From: Adineta vaga
Taxonomy: Eukaryota > Rotifera
Direction: 5' to 3'
DNA length: 64,000 bases
Assembly (NCBI GenBank): GCA_021613535.1
Contig: CP075494.1
Coordinates: forward strand, 7,874,001 to 7,938,000
The notes beneath the pieces are model-generated. The model did no database searches, was not told the origin of the DNA, and worked only from the letters and a program-made list of their open reading frames with translations. Numbering within the stretch: the stretch's first letter is position 1; every line of letters begins with the position of its first letter. Both the position numbers and the translations under genes were made by a program. Positions 1 to 14,434 of the stretch are shown here, in pieces.

Positions 1-1147
1 TTGAATCATCAGTTTCTCTGGTCAATATATTCATATAAATGTATGTTTCATTGTTTCAAGACGACTTCGTAAGTATGGATTAATTTAATTTTATCCGGTC
101 ATCTTCGTTAGATTGCTAAGCGATTGATCTACATATTACAGGTAGGTAAAGATGGTTCGCAGTTGCCGACTCTATGATGATGATTGATATCGTATTTAAA
201 AAGAACTTGACACTTGTATTGATCGCCTAGAAAGAAACAAAATTATACAATCTTATCGTGTTAATAGATGATCTCTTTTAAGTAAGAAAACAGCTGTATG
301 CCGTTGTTTTGTTGATGGTTAAATAATGATCATGAGAAAATACAGGTGAAACATTTGCATTTGCATTTAGTTTTGTTGTTGCTTCAATAGCAAAGTATTC
401 ATGACTCAGGGAAATTACTTAGAAATAAATATTTGTATTACTACACTAGGCATCAACAAGAATAACTTTGAACTCTTTCGTCTTTCTTTCATCATATAAA
501 CAATCATATAGTCATGAGACCATAAAATCCTTTGAACACGTTCTTTTTTTTTAGTGTGTATAGTCTGATGAAAGAATGATAATTATAAGAATGTTGTTGA
601 TATGTAAACTGCACAGTAGTATTTAATTGAACACAGTAAAACTTAGATTCATATTACCGTCATCTGATCACTTTTGACTTAAAATGTACAATCACTATAT
701 GCACCGCATCAGTTATGGTGAATGATCATCCAGGTGACGTTTTATTAATTTGATTGAAACGTGTTTTTTTTTGTATTACTATTGTTAAACTTCATTATTT
801 GTGATTCCGGTGCCATGAGAAATGATTGTCTTCATGTCATACAAGGTTATATTCAATCTTCGAGGAATATAGGGAAAAAACACGATTATTAAAAACATCT
901 TAATTTTTCCCCAGGTACATTGTCTATACAAGCAAGATTAATCTTCTGTTTTCTATCTCAGATTGTATGCCTAATAGCAGACCAATCCGAGGAAAAGCAC
1001 TTTCATATTTACTATTCTGTCGTCTAAATGATGTCTGTCAACACTTATCGTCATTTCAATATACACATCAAATGAAGCAAAGACATCACTAAGAGTTCTT
1101 TTCTCGTTCGTGTTGAGAAAAGTGATAATGCTTTGAACTATGCAGCT
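1..1147. other. left-edge non-coding stretch
   Basis: AT-rich sequence with no open frame or splice-consistent exon chain that I can support. It may hold the promoter of the small membrane-protein gene that follows, but I see no clear TATA box. Confidence 0.5.
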
Positions 1148-2026
1148 ATGTTTTATATATATATAAATGAACGAAAGAAAAGCGAATGGAAGTTATTCTT
1201 CTTTTCTTTCTATCATTATAGATTTGATAGTATGAATTATATTGATCATTTTCAAAAGTATGAAATATGTCGAAAACAATCACAATGCTATCGTCTTCGT
1301 CCACCACCAAAATTACCAATATTTCCAAAATTAATCATTACTAATTCATCTTCTACATCGACAGATTTTCCTCTAAATTTAGACTTTTATTTTATTTTAC
1401 TTGGAATAATTATTTCAATGATTTCAATCTGTTTTCTTTTTATTTTATTTGTAGTTAAGTAAGAATGATTGAATGATCTTAATTTGAAATCTTCTAAATA
1501 CTTATTTATTCATAGAGTTCGAATTTATCGTAAAATACAACAAAATCATCGTCAGACAAACACTACAAGTATTATCGATACATCAACATCGTTACCAAGT
1601 GTAAGAATATAAGACTAATACGAACTGAATTTGTAATTTTTTCTCATTCAGATTTTTCCAACATCATACAATTCTTTGACACCTATTACTCTTACAACAA
1701 ATCGATCTCCATCATTACTGATGATAAATAAATTAAACTCAACTCATCCATTGTATTCAAATTCGGATACACAATTATCCTGCCATAATCGTTCAATAAA
1801 TACATATGAAATTACTCGATTAGCAACAAATCATCAGCACTGTTCCTGTTGTTCATGTACTCTTGAATATTATCAAAATTTACGTTATCTTCACACATCC
1901 CGTCCAGTACCAACATATCACTATTCATGTATATCACCAGTCAGTGATTGTCAACATTCTATATCGAAAAACTCACATTATAAACAACAATGTCTTTGTC
2001 AGAATTTCTTTGTTCCAATCAAATAA
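1148..2026 (+). CDS. hypothetical single-pass membrane protein (3 exons)
   Basis: I do not recognise this gene. Exons 1148-1458, 1516-1600 and 1652-2026 join in phase (GTAAG donors, ATAG and TTCAG acceptors) to give about 256 residues. Near residues 75-103 there is one long hydrophobic segment rich in Ile, Leu and Phe, followed by the basic stretch KVRIYRK, so the C-terminal part is probably cytosolic. The tail is Ser/Thr/Asn-rich and ends in a Cys/His-rich region (HCSCCSC and several single cysteines), which could bind metal or be lipidated; that is inference. A second in-frame ATG at 1232 would give about 228 residues. An AATAAA signal near 2169 supports the 3' end. It converges on the next gene, which lies on the other strand. 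Confidence 0.6.
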
Positions 2027-2256
2027 AAACACGCACGATGCTTATCTGTTATATCTGTGAATCGTTTATCATGTTATTATAATGATTTGTATCATCTAAA
2101 GGAAAAATGTAATTATTATTGACCGAGCTATTTTTGTTCATTAGTCATAAGAACTTATCTGAGAAAGAAATAAAGTTGTTGACTCAAAAAAAAAAAAAAC
2201 TATTGAAACAAGTTTCAAAGTTATTTTTCCAGTTTTGTGTTTTTACAAAATAAATC

Positions 2257-3976
2257 TCATACATAAATAGTATTCGATACACTATAGAAATCAGTTGGTA
2301 CATGTTCATTATTTGTATGTGAAGAACGAATTCGGTCATTTGAATTTGTCATTGTTGATGAATAAGGTGATCGAACAAGTTTCAATGCACTTTGAAGAGG
2401 TGTTGTTGATTTTGCTTCATGATTTCTTTCGTTTGCATCTGTTATTAATGTTGTAGTTGATGATGATGAGGTAGGTGAAATGAATCCATTGCCTGAACGT
2501 TTGGAATCAAAATGTACAATATAATTACGTTTTGATGAGTTAAGATCTGTCATTGGTCGATGTCCAAAGGCGGATAATAATAAGGTCTCATTGATTTCAT
2601 CAAGATCATTTCTACTGGATTGTGTACGTGAAGTGTTATAATTTAGTGAACTTGATCGACGTGGATTGACAAGCATTTTTTGACTAGTTGATGTTTTCAA
2701 GCGAGTTGGTGAAGCAAATTGTTGTCGAAGTGATATTGTTCGAAGTGATGAACGTTGTCGATTCATTGATAGAGAAGAAATTGAACTATTACTAAATGAT
2801 GTTCGTAAACCTCCATCACTTGTTGTTAACTCATCATGTTGATCATTAAAAATTTGAATAGCTGATGGACGAATACCACCTGATCGAGTACTTTCACGTG
2901 AAACATCCGTAGAAGAATTTATTGGCATTTCTGCTACCGGTTCTGGAATGCTCAATAAAGGTCTTTCACGTTGTAGAATGTGTCTTTCTGGTAGGGAAGT
3001 TTCGACGGGTAATGATGCTTGAGTTAGTAGATCTGGTAAGTGAGTCAAACGCGATGAATATGAATATGGTGAAGTAATAATTTGTTGTTTTTTTATATTA
3101 GATTCTTGTGCAAATGATTCTTGTCGACGATGAGAAGGATTAGGTATTTCAGAATGTGATGATAATAATATTGGTGGTGTATGATTATGATTATTATTAT
3201 TGGTAGTTGAATTTGATCTTCTTGCTGAACGATATCGATGACGATGATTTGAAGTGTGATCATCGAAATATTGAATTTTATCGAAATCAGAAAAAGAAAC
3301 TCGAGGACGACGTGTTTCATTCATCTGTTCAGAATGCTGTCGTGTTAATATCGCATCTTCATGATGATTCATATCGTTAGATAAAAGTAAATCGTCATGA
3401 TTACGACGTATTGTTGAATCTGTATATGTTGTTGTTGTTTGAATAGGACTGTGATGTGTCAAAACAGTACCCCTGAAATAAATTTAAAAAAAAAACTATC
3501 TTTGTTTCTCATATAGGTAAGTTGAAAATAGTAATAGAATTTCAGTTGCTTAGAAATTTGTTCTAACTATCAAGGATGAAAAATCCATGACTTCAGAAAA
3601 AAGCCCACTTCAATCGATGACATAGTAATCCTCTTACTATATCAAAAGAAATCCATTTTTCTTACTTGATTAATCCTGATAACGATTTCACTTTTTTGAT
3701 TTGTCTGTCCATAAAAAATTTCTTTGATAAATCGACATCATCTACTTTTTGAGATTGATCCATACTATACTCTCCATTAGTTTGCATTGTTGTCAATGGA
3801 ATGGAATTTTGTGGAGATGCTCTCGATAGTATAGCATGTGTTTTAAATTTTTCTTTGTAATCAGATGCGAATGATGGTTGTTGAAAATTATTTGTTGATG
3901 AAGTACCATTATTCATATACATTCGACTAGCAGAAGGTAGTCTTTCGTGATGAATTCGTTCGTTAGATGATGCCAT
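2257..3976 (-). CDS. disordered Ser/Asn/Arg-rich protein (2 exons)
   Basis: I do not recognise this protein. Exon 1 (3976-3666, start MASSNERI) and exon 2 (3472-2257) join in phase across an intron with a GTAAG donor and TTTCAG acceptor, giving about 507 residues. The sequence is low in hydrophobic residues and rich in Ser, Thr, Asn, Arg and His, with many Arg-Arg-x-Ser and Arg-x-x-Ser sites of the kind basophilic kinases modify. No globular domain, signal peptide or membrane segment is visible. An in-frame upstream ATG at 4072 would add a Phe-rich leader that looks like translated UTR, so I prefer 3976. Likely intrinsically disordered, perhaps a scaffold or cytoskeletal adaptor; function unknown. 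Confidence 0.65.
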
Positions 3977-4375
3977 ATGAAAAAGAGCATTGACAAAGAA
4001 AAAAAGAAAGAAAACGTCCAAATGAATGTTTATGTTGAAAAGATTTTTTCTGCTTCTTTTGTTTTTTTTCACGACGAGAAAGAAAAAGGTAACAGAGGCC
4101 GATTTTTTGCTATTGATGATGAAAACAAATACGTCTTAGTACGTAGAAAATCTGTATTCAAGTGAATGAAGAAATGAATTAAAAGTTTGTCATCAGACAT
4201 TTTCAGATTGATATTTTTTGCTTTTCTCTTACGAATCTGAAGAACGAAAGAGAAATCTTGTCAATTCAAAGTAATATTATTCTATTTATTAAAGATCAAT
4301 TTCATATATAAGTTTTTTGTCATAATGAGCTGTTTTTTTTTCGTTCATTTCAAATTGTCAATGAGAATACACTAA

Positions 4376-6330
4376 TTAATTGTAGACTGAAGCAGCAGGA
4401 CGTCCATGTTGACGACAATAAGGTCGATTATTCTTTGCGACAAATGGTTGACCCTCTAAACTAACTTGACATTGCTAGAAAAAGAAGAGAAATTTGATAT
4501 ATTTTGTTGATATCAATGATGAAAGATTAACATACAGAACAAGTGAAACATTCAACATGATAAGTTCCACCGATAGCTTCGAGATATTTATCTCCAGGTT
4601 CAATAGGAAATTCGCAAGAAATACATTTTGCTTGAAACATTCGTCGATAATCTAAAAATATTTTCTTTAGATGTTTGATTTCCTTTACGAATATTATTAG
4701 AAAATACCTTCAGTACAATAAGGATGACCTTCTTCTACATGAAATGATCCTGATCCAATCGATTTTTTGCATGCAGTACATAAAAAACATTCGGGATGCC
4801 ATGTTTGTTCCAATGCATGAACACATTCCTTAATAAATGTGTTTGAATCAATGAAAAGAAGAATTTTTATATCTTACTTTTACGATTTTTTGTGAACATT
4901 TTGCGCAATGTGGTGCAAGAAATTGTTCAAAGTCTTGTTCACAATATAATTTACCATTTTCTTCAATAAAACCGCAATCAACAAGATCTTTTGAACAATG
5001 TGAACATGTAAAATGATTGACACAATAGCAATTACCAACCGCCGAAATAAATGGACCTCTATTGACATTTATTTTTCTCGAATGAAACTATATAGTATTT
5101 CTATAGAAATTACCGTATTTTCACACCGCATCCATGACAGATCGCAATCTGATTTGCATTATCATTTTGATTTAATGAAGCTGTACCTCGAGTACCTTTC
5201 TTAACTCCTCGATTACCGGCGCCAGCTGGTGCTTGAGGATTAGCATTAAATGATGGTTTATTTCCTAGTAGAAATAGCAAAGTAAAACAAAAATATGATA
5301 TGAATATAAAAAGAGTCTCACCAATCGGTTTTGGAGGGGCCGTATAAGGAGTCGGATGTGATTGATGTTGTTGTGATGGTGGTGGAGGGGGAGGTGGAAC
5401 TGTTGGTTTAGGCATAGATTTTGAGGGTGCTGCTTTATATTCATTGGCACTTAAATTGACATGTTAAGATAAGAAACATTGATTTATTAGTTCATATATT
5501 GTCTTACTTTCTTGGTTGTTCATCGTCTTTATGATCACCAGCTATATTCATACTTTCGAAGAGAAAGAAAAGAAAGAAGATATGAAAATATTAATGTACT
5601 TTTCGTTTCCAATACCTTTTTAATGTACGTGTTATCGTATCAGTAATATTGTCAGCTGAATAAAGACCAATAGGAGTATTATATGTTTGACTTGATATCG
5701 TACGATTGTTTGATATTGGCATGACGATCTATTTCAGAAAAAAAATTTTCTATGTTATCTGTACAAAATGAGTTAACATTTATTAAGTAATGATCGAAAA
5801 GATAATACATCACTAATGTCTTGTATTTATGTCAGTACCTGTGGGCCTGGAGACTGAGGCGGTGTTGGGTAATTAGATTGAGGTGAAAAGTGAGGATGAA
5901 TTGGTTGCGGAGTCGAAAAATTGACTTGACTATTATAATCAGCGGTAGTAGGCGGAGCACCACTACAAGAGAAGTGAATAGTAAATATATTTCGTTGTAT
6001 TCGATACAAACCGTTGTAAAACAAATTCTAAGATATTATTCTGTCGTCTAATATGTTCTTGAACTTCTTGATGCTGAAGATATTCAGTAGATGCTTGTCC
6101 AATTTGAAGAATATAATCATTCGTTTGCATTCCACATCGTTCAGCTAAACTATTTGGATTAACATATTGAATTTGTACCGGACAATTAAAATCTCTTCCG
6201 CCTACGAATTACTTTCATAATAATCCAAATTCATTTTAAAATATTACAAATTACCCTGCATACGAAAACCCCAAGGTATAGTGTTTGAATCACGTTGCAT
6301 TTTAACATGAAGATTTGTATATGATGGCAT
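4376..6330 (-). CDS. PDZ and LIM domain protein (PDLIM5/7, Enigma/Zasp family)
   Basis: Eleven exons (6330-6255, 6201-6012, 5962-5839, 5728-5616, 5552-5508, 5449-5322, 5264-5114, 5058-4878, 4828-4708, 4651-4536, 4474-4376) join exactly in phase to 447 residues. Residues 1-88 are a PDZ domain with PWGFRMQGG as the carboxylate-binding loop. Residues 131-168 hold a Zasp-like motif ([12 protein letters not shown]), which in this family contributes to alpha-actinin binding. A Pro-rich linker (about residues 195-215) leads to three C-terminal LIM zinc-binding domains starting near [17 protein letters not shown], each with the Cys/His spacing of two zinc fingers. Family members scaffold Z-discs and actin filaments. 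One PDZ, one ZM and three LIMs match the Enigma branch; which vertebrate paralogue is closest cannot be told by eye. Confidence 0.95.
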
Positions 6331-7210
6331 TGTTATTTAAAAATAAGACTAAAAATCTCAATATATATTTATATAATTCTATTCATTCACAAAAGAAAAA
6401 TACAACAAGAATGTGTAAATCCACTGTAACCTCTCTACATAGATAAAATATCATGTCAAAAGTGGTTTATCATCTGGAGATATTTTCTTCGAACTATGCA
6501 GACAGACTTCTTTTTTTTTTCAAGAAAGAAAATATGTAATAGATCTCTTCTTTGTAATACATTCACATGTTTTACATATACAAAACGGTAATCAATTGAA
6601 GTGACATATTGTTATAAATATAAATAAATACCTTTTATTAAAATCTTGTTTCTTGTCTAAAATAATCCAGATAGATGATTAGTCGATGTTAGGATATATG
6701 TAACCTTTCTATCCAACGATAGTTTCGAATAGCTTAGATTATCCGATAGTTTTTTCTACTCTGCTACGCACTAAATCAGAGAAAACAACACGAAGACGGT
6801 TTTTTCTGCGCTCTCGCTCTCTGTCGTTTTAGTGGTTGTTGTTGATGTTTTTTCTTTTCCTACTACCAATAACAAATACGCTGGTACGCCAAATGTTTTT
6901 TGGCTGCTTAAATGATGCCAATACCTATGGCATGTCAAGAGAATATATATATAAACATGTACATCGTCTTCGTCACATTTTCTTCTTGTTCTTCTTCAAT
7001 AGATATTACTTCGACAATATCTTGTTTTCCACAATTGCAAAACGATATTTTGTCGATAATAGAAGAAAAATATCGACAGATTCGTTAGAATAAGCATATT
7101 ACATATTAGCACAAAAAAAGAAGAAAAAATGGCTACATTTTTATGTAGAATTTTTATTCAATTTAAAATCGATAAAATAAATGAATATACGACAATTTAA
7201 CTAATATTAT
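6331..7210. other. intergenic, promoter side of PDZ-LIM gene
   Basis: Upstream region of the PDZ-LIM gene and downstream region of the AAA ATPase gene. A forward open frame at 6836-7093 is Phe-rich and has no partner exons. A TATA-like ATATATATATA run lies near 6945. I see nothing else. Confidence 0.5.
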
Positions 7211-8506
7211 TTAATCCTCGGAATCATTCTCTTCATTAGCACCTTGATTATAAATTTCAGCTAATGTCATTGGTTCATTGATACTTTCACTATCAAAACC
7301 CAATTTATCTGATAATATTTTGGAACTTTCAACATCGAGTTTGTTGAATTCATAGTTAGCAATCAATCGACCTTTTCGTAATAGAGCTGGATCAATGATT
7401 GTTAAATCACAGTTGAATGTAGCAATGATTTGTTGATGCATAGCATCACCTAATAAACCATCAGATCTAGAAAATAAACCAATAAAATGTTGTCCATGTA
7501 CAATAATGAATTATTCTAGACTTACAAATTAAGAAGATTAGCTACGGCTTGCGAAGGTGTAGTTGTTTCATTACGGTCTTTGATGATATTTTCTGCATCT
7601 TCAATGATCAAAATTGCATTTTGATATTCCATAAGAAATGGAAGAAATTGAGGTGATGAGATTTCTTTTGCCATATCTGGTGGAACGTAGATCAATGTTT
7701 TATCTTGAATTTCTTGAATAAGATATCGAATGTAATGTGTTTTTCCTGAATAATATTAAGAGAATGACTAGATATGAAAAGATCGAAGTCAAAGAACATC
7801 TACCTGAACCAGGAATACCATGTAAAAGAACGATGCCTTTTGATTCTTTTGTATTGAGATTTTTAAGAATTTTATCATGAGTAGATACAAATTTTCGACC
7901 ATAATGAAGAGCAAGATCAGTAATTAATGGTTTTTTGATTTTAATAGCACTAAGATAATAACCACATGAATTACGACAAACCATTTGTAAAGTACATGTT
8001 TTTGAGGAAAAGACGGTCATTTCTTTAAATTGACTAGCTAAATCTTCAGCCAATGAATCATGTTCTGGTAAATGATAGATTTTGATTTCTTCGACGATGA
8101 GAAAATAATTTTCTAAATGATCTGGTTTGAGTTTATTCAGATTTTTAACATCATCATCTAAATATGATCCAACGAATTCAATCATAACACCATTACCGAG
8201 ATCAACTAAACGAGCATGATTGTAAGTTTTTTTAATTTTTCGATTATATTTTCGTGAAATACAATCTTTTTTAATATCATGTTGGAATTGATCACGAAGA
8301 TAATTAAGAATAGTTGTAACATGAAAATAAAAACTATCATCATCAGTTTGACATTCCAAAGTCGATGGATACATTTGATATTTGCCAAGAAAAAGTCGAA
8401 GTGCTGGAATATCACTATAACGATTTTCTGGACCGAATAGAAGAAAATCTTTTGCTTTCATATCAGGACAAGCACCAGCATATGGTGCAACATCTTTGCT
8501 ATTCAT
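7211..8506 (-). CDS. AAA+ ATPase of bacterial-type family
   Basis: Exons 8506-7804, 7745-7526 and 7466-7211 join in phase to 392 residues. The N-terminal 200 residues are a family-specific region with no other domain that I recognise. The ATPase core follows: Walker A HGIPGSGKT (about residues 229-237, interrupted by intron 1), Walker B ILIIEDAE, sensor-1-like IIATFN, and an arginine-finger region LLRKGRL. The tail is acidic. From memory, the core (SSPQFLPFLMEYQN, LLNLSDGLLGD, MTLAEIYN) is closest to uncharacterised AAA proteins annotated in bacteria, especially Bacteroidota, rather than to an animal BCS1, katanin or proteasomal ATPase. The animal-style introns show it is integrated. Its substrate is unknown. 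An upstream in-frame ATG at 8578 exists but adds an unlikely leader. Confidence 0.85.
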
Positions 8507-9585
8507 AGTTGCTTTCTTTTTTCTTCTAATGTTATAACATGAGAAATAATGACAAAAATTGCCATTTTTATAGGACAAAACTGTGAAGATGTCTTATTCA
8601 TACTTTGTTGTGAAAGAACTGAAAAAAACACGTTTAGTATTGCACATGTGTTCTGTAAGAATCGACTCGTAATGACGCGTGAATCAGTATGACGAATAGA
8701 TATGTGCACACGAAGACGATATAATTTCGATAGCATGTACCTGAATCCCTAAGACAACAATTTGACGCAAGACTGAATAGAACAATCATACAGAAGAGTT
8801 ATTTCAAATTTAAAATGAAATTCTGCAACAAATGTCGATCTTACTAATCACTAACGAAACGTATTAATTTCACAGTTCAGCAGAAAAATGATTTGACGAT
8901 CGTTCTTTCAATACAATGTGAAATGAGAAAAAGATATCGTTTCATATTCACTTGCTTCATAAGAAAAGCCTGGCTGTTCAAAAGTGTAGAACAAATACCG
9001 TATTATTTTCGGCTAATCAATTCACATAAGATTTATTTATTTTAGTATAACTCTTTGCGATGACGAAGTCGTCAACGCTCTGCATGATACACGTCATGCT
9101 GGGTAAATACAAATATTATGCACACTAAAAATACAGCTGTAGTTATCAATCATTGTCTTAGTAACACTTCATAACATTTTTTGTAAATAGAAAATAATAG
9201 AATATGTAGTCTTTAAGTTTCACGAGGATATTAAACAACCGATTTTTCTTCTTTATCGGTAACTATGTGTTATTGCATGAAACAAATCTCAAATACATTA
9301 ATGTTTGCTTTTTAGTTCTTCTTTATTTGATAAATTTCCGTGTTGTTCAATCAGACGAAAGAAAAAAAAAGTACACTATTTTGTTTGGTTTTCTGGCATA
9401 GAAATAGAGAAAATAAAGTATGATATATATGTTTTCTTATAGAAAACTAATATAAAAATCGAACTGATGACGCCAAAAAAAAGAGAATACGAGAAATATG
9501 ACAACATTAAAGGGTAGCAGAAAAAAAAGAGAAAACCAGAATTACAAATAAAATAAGAGAACAGCATGTCCGATGTTAAAGTTCA
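8507..9585. other. intergenic
   Basis: AT-rich spacer between the PP2A-A 3' end and the AAA ATPase start. It contains poly-purine and poly-T tracts but no supported gene or RNA. Confidence 0.5.
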
Positions 9586-12192
<2,607 letters not shown>

Positions 12193-12694
12193 TTTGTTTT
12201 GAAGAAATGATTAAATCTAAAGTAAGTTTAGTCAAATAAAGAACGAACAATTAAATGAATGACATTAATAGTCACATCACAACTAACACAACGAAATGAA
12301 GAAATAATTATTGGATTTATAATAATACAATGTATATAAAACCATTAGAAGATTACTAATGCCTCACAAATATGTCGTATAGCGACATCTTTCATCGAAG
12401 TAAGAAGAGAAAACGCTCTTTCAAATTTTATTACTTCGCATGATACTTCTCATTATCTTTATAATATGTAATCATAATAAAAGAATGTCTGTAATGTTCT
12501 CAAGAGTAATTAACCAGAATTCAATGAATATAGTTCATTTGACTGAATATCGGAAAGAGATTCCATGTTAAATCAAACATACACGTTTTGCGTGTTACAA
12601 CAATTCGATAGAAAATGTCATATGATCGCGTAGAAAGATAAAATATTAACATCACTGTTTTTTTTTTGATGAATTTTATCATCGAAGCATCAGT
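12193..12694. other. intergenic
   Basis: Spacer between the transporter 3' end and the PP2A-A start codon. It has a poly-T run near 12657. I see no gene. Confidence 0.5.
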
Positions 12695-14434
12695 CTATAC
12701 ATTAACATAGGAATGTTCATCTATTATAGTTTCATCTCTATCTAGTTTTTCTTGCATTGGTATTGTTTCTTCAATCGTTTGTTTTGATTGTTCAGACGAA
12801 AAAGTTGCCCATTTTTCTGGTGTTGCTGAGCCTAATAATAGAAATGAGATTCCACCAATGGCATAAGCAAAAAAAAACATAATATATAATTTTCTCCATT
12901 CTTCAAGTATCGGCTGTTTAATCACAATTCCTGCTATTAAATTTGCTATCAAACCACCAAATGACGAAATTGTAGTTGCTATACCAAAGATTAAACCAGA
13001 ATATGCTGGTACAATGTCTGAATAGTTAACAATATAACCAGAACCATATGCCATACCTATATAATTGCAAAAGAAAAATGTAATTGTAGAGAATCTTAAG
13101 AAAAAATTTACCTGAACCAAAAAGGAAAAGAATAACACTAATTACACCTAATAATGGTCGTTTTTCATCACAAAAGTAGAGCAATACCATACATAGACAA
13201 GGTAAGAATGAAGCCAAGGAATTAAATAGTTTCCGAGCTACTACTAATGTCATACAATTCTTTCGAACAAGATTATCGGCAATAATACCTATTCATCAAC
13301 AACTATCGATTTTTCAAAGATCAATAAATGCAATCAATCTTACCTGCCAACAATGTACCTAATAACATACACATATATCCACAAGCTAATATATAACCAG
13401 TATATTGACTAGGAATCTGTTGAACTTCTGTTAGAATTTTTCCAAAATTAGTTAGAAAGAAAAATAATGCAAAAAGATTAAAGAATTCTGTAAGAAATAC
13501 ACCAATAATTGGTTTCGAACGAATAATATTGTTCCATGGTAATGCAGTTAATGATACAGGACGACGATGCGTATTTTGAGTATTTTTTCCAATGATACTG
13601 ACAATATATTCACGTTCATTGTTACTAATACTTCGATGCTGTGCAGGTGTATCTGATGCATACCATAACCATAATGGAAGCCAAATAAAACCAAGCAAAC
13701 CTGATAAAAGAAATATATGTATCCAACCAGAACTTACATAACGACAAAGAAGACCACCCACAAGTACAATAAAGGCTATGAAAGCAGTAGAAAACATCTT
13801 ATAGCAACAAGAAATTTCATTCTACATGTGCCCAGATTGGTACCACAAAAACCGATCGATGTTAGAGTACCGCGTTCATTAGGTACTGCCCATTGAGACC
13901 AAAGTGTATAGGTTACTGGAAAGAGCACACCATGAGCAGCACCAATAAGTATTCGTAGACTGACAATAATTAGAAATGAACTATTTTCAAGGAAATAAAT
14001 ACTTGAAAGTGCGAATGTAGCTAAAGAACTAATACAGATCGCGATTGAACACATTAATTTCGCTCCTAATGATATTGATAACCAACCACCTATGCAAAAA
14101 TACGATTCTATTTTATTATCGTTAAATTTTGTTCATCTTTACTTGGAATGAGAGTTAATAGATATCCAGCCCAATACGATCCAAGAATGATTTGTTGATT
14201 CCATTCATTCCATAAAAATGTTTTTTCTTCAAAGAATAAAGTTTGACGATCAACAGTTTCAATTTGTTCATTAGTAAAACCAAATTTCTTTCGATTAATC
14301 ATACAAATAATAGCAATTGATATATTAATTCGTTGAGCATATTGCACCACAAATGCAAAACAAACGAGTAATGCTAAGAAAAATCGAGTCGATGGAATAA
14401 ACCGCGATCGTATGGGAGTGGTTTCATCGACCAT
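12695..14434 (-). CDS. SLC17-family (sialin/phosphate/VGLUT-type) MFS transporter
   Basis: Five exons (14434-14143, 14089-13826, 13775-13344, 13288-13112, 13056-12695) join in phase to 508 residues with about 12 hydrophobic helices. Family marks are YAQRINISIAIICMI after TM1, an extracellular loop between TM1 and TM2, the segment WAGYLLTLIPSGWLS, and NYSDIVPAYSGLIFGI in the second half, which matches the SLC17 pattern of an Asp-Ile-x-Pro-x-Tyr-x-Gly motif. The usual Arg of TM1 is present. SLC17 members move sialic acid, glutamate, urate or phosphate across lysosomal, vesicular or plasma membranes; the substrate here cannot be read from sequence. The C-terminal tail is acidic with a Glu-Glu-x-Ile-Pro stretch. 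An upstream in-frame ATG at 14485 would add 17 residues. Confidence 0.92.

Noticed and set aside
6836-7093. Forward Phe-rich frame between the PDZ-LIM and AAA genes
   Set aside because: TTC/TTT-rich low complexity, no partner exons and no family.
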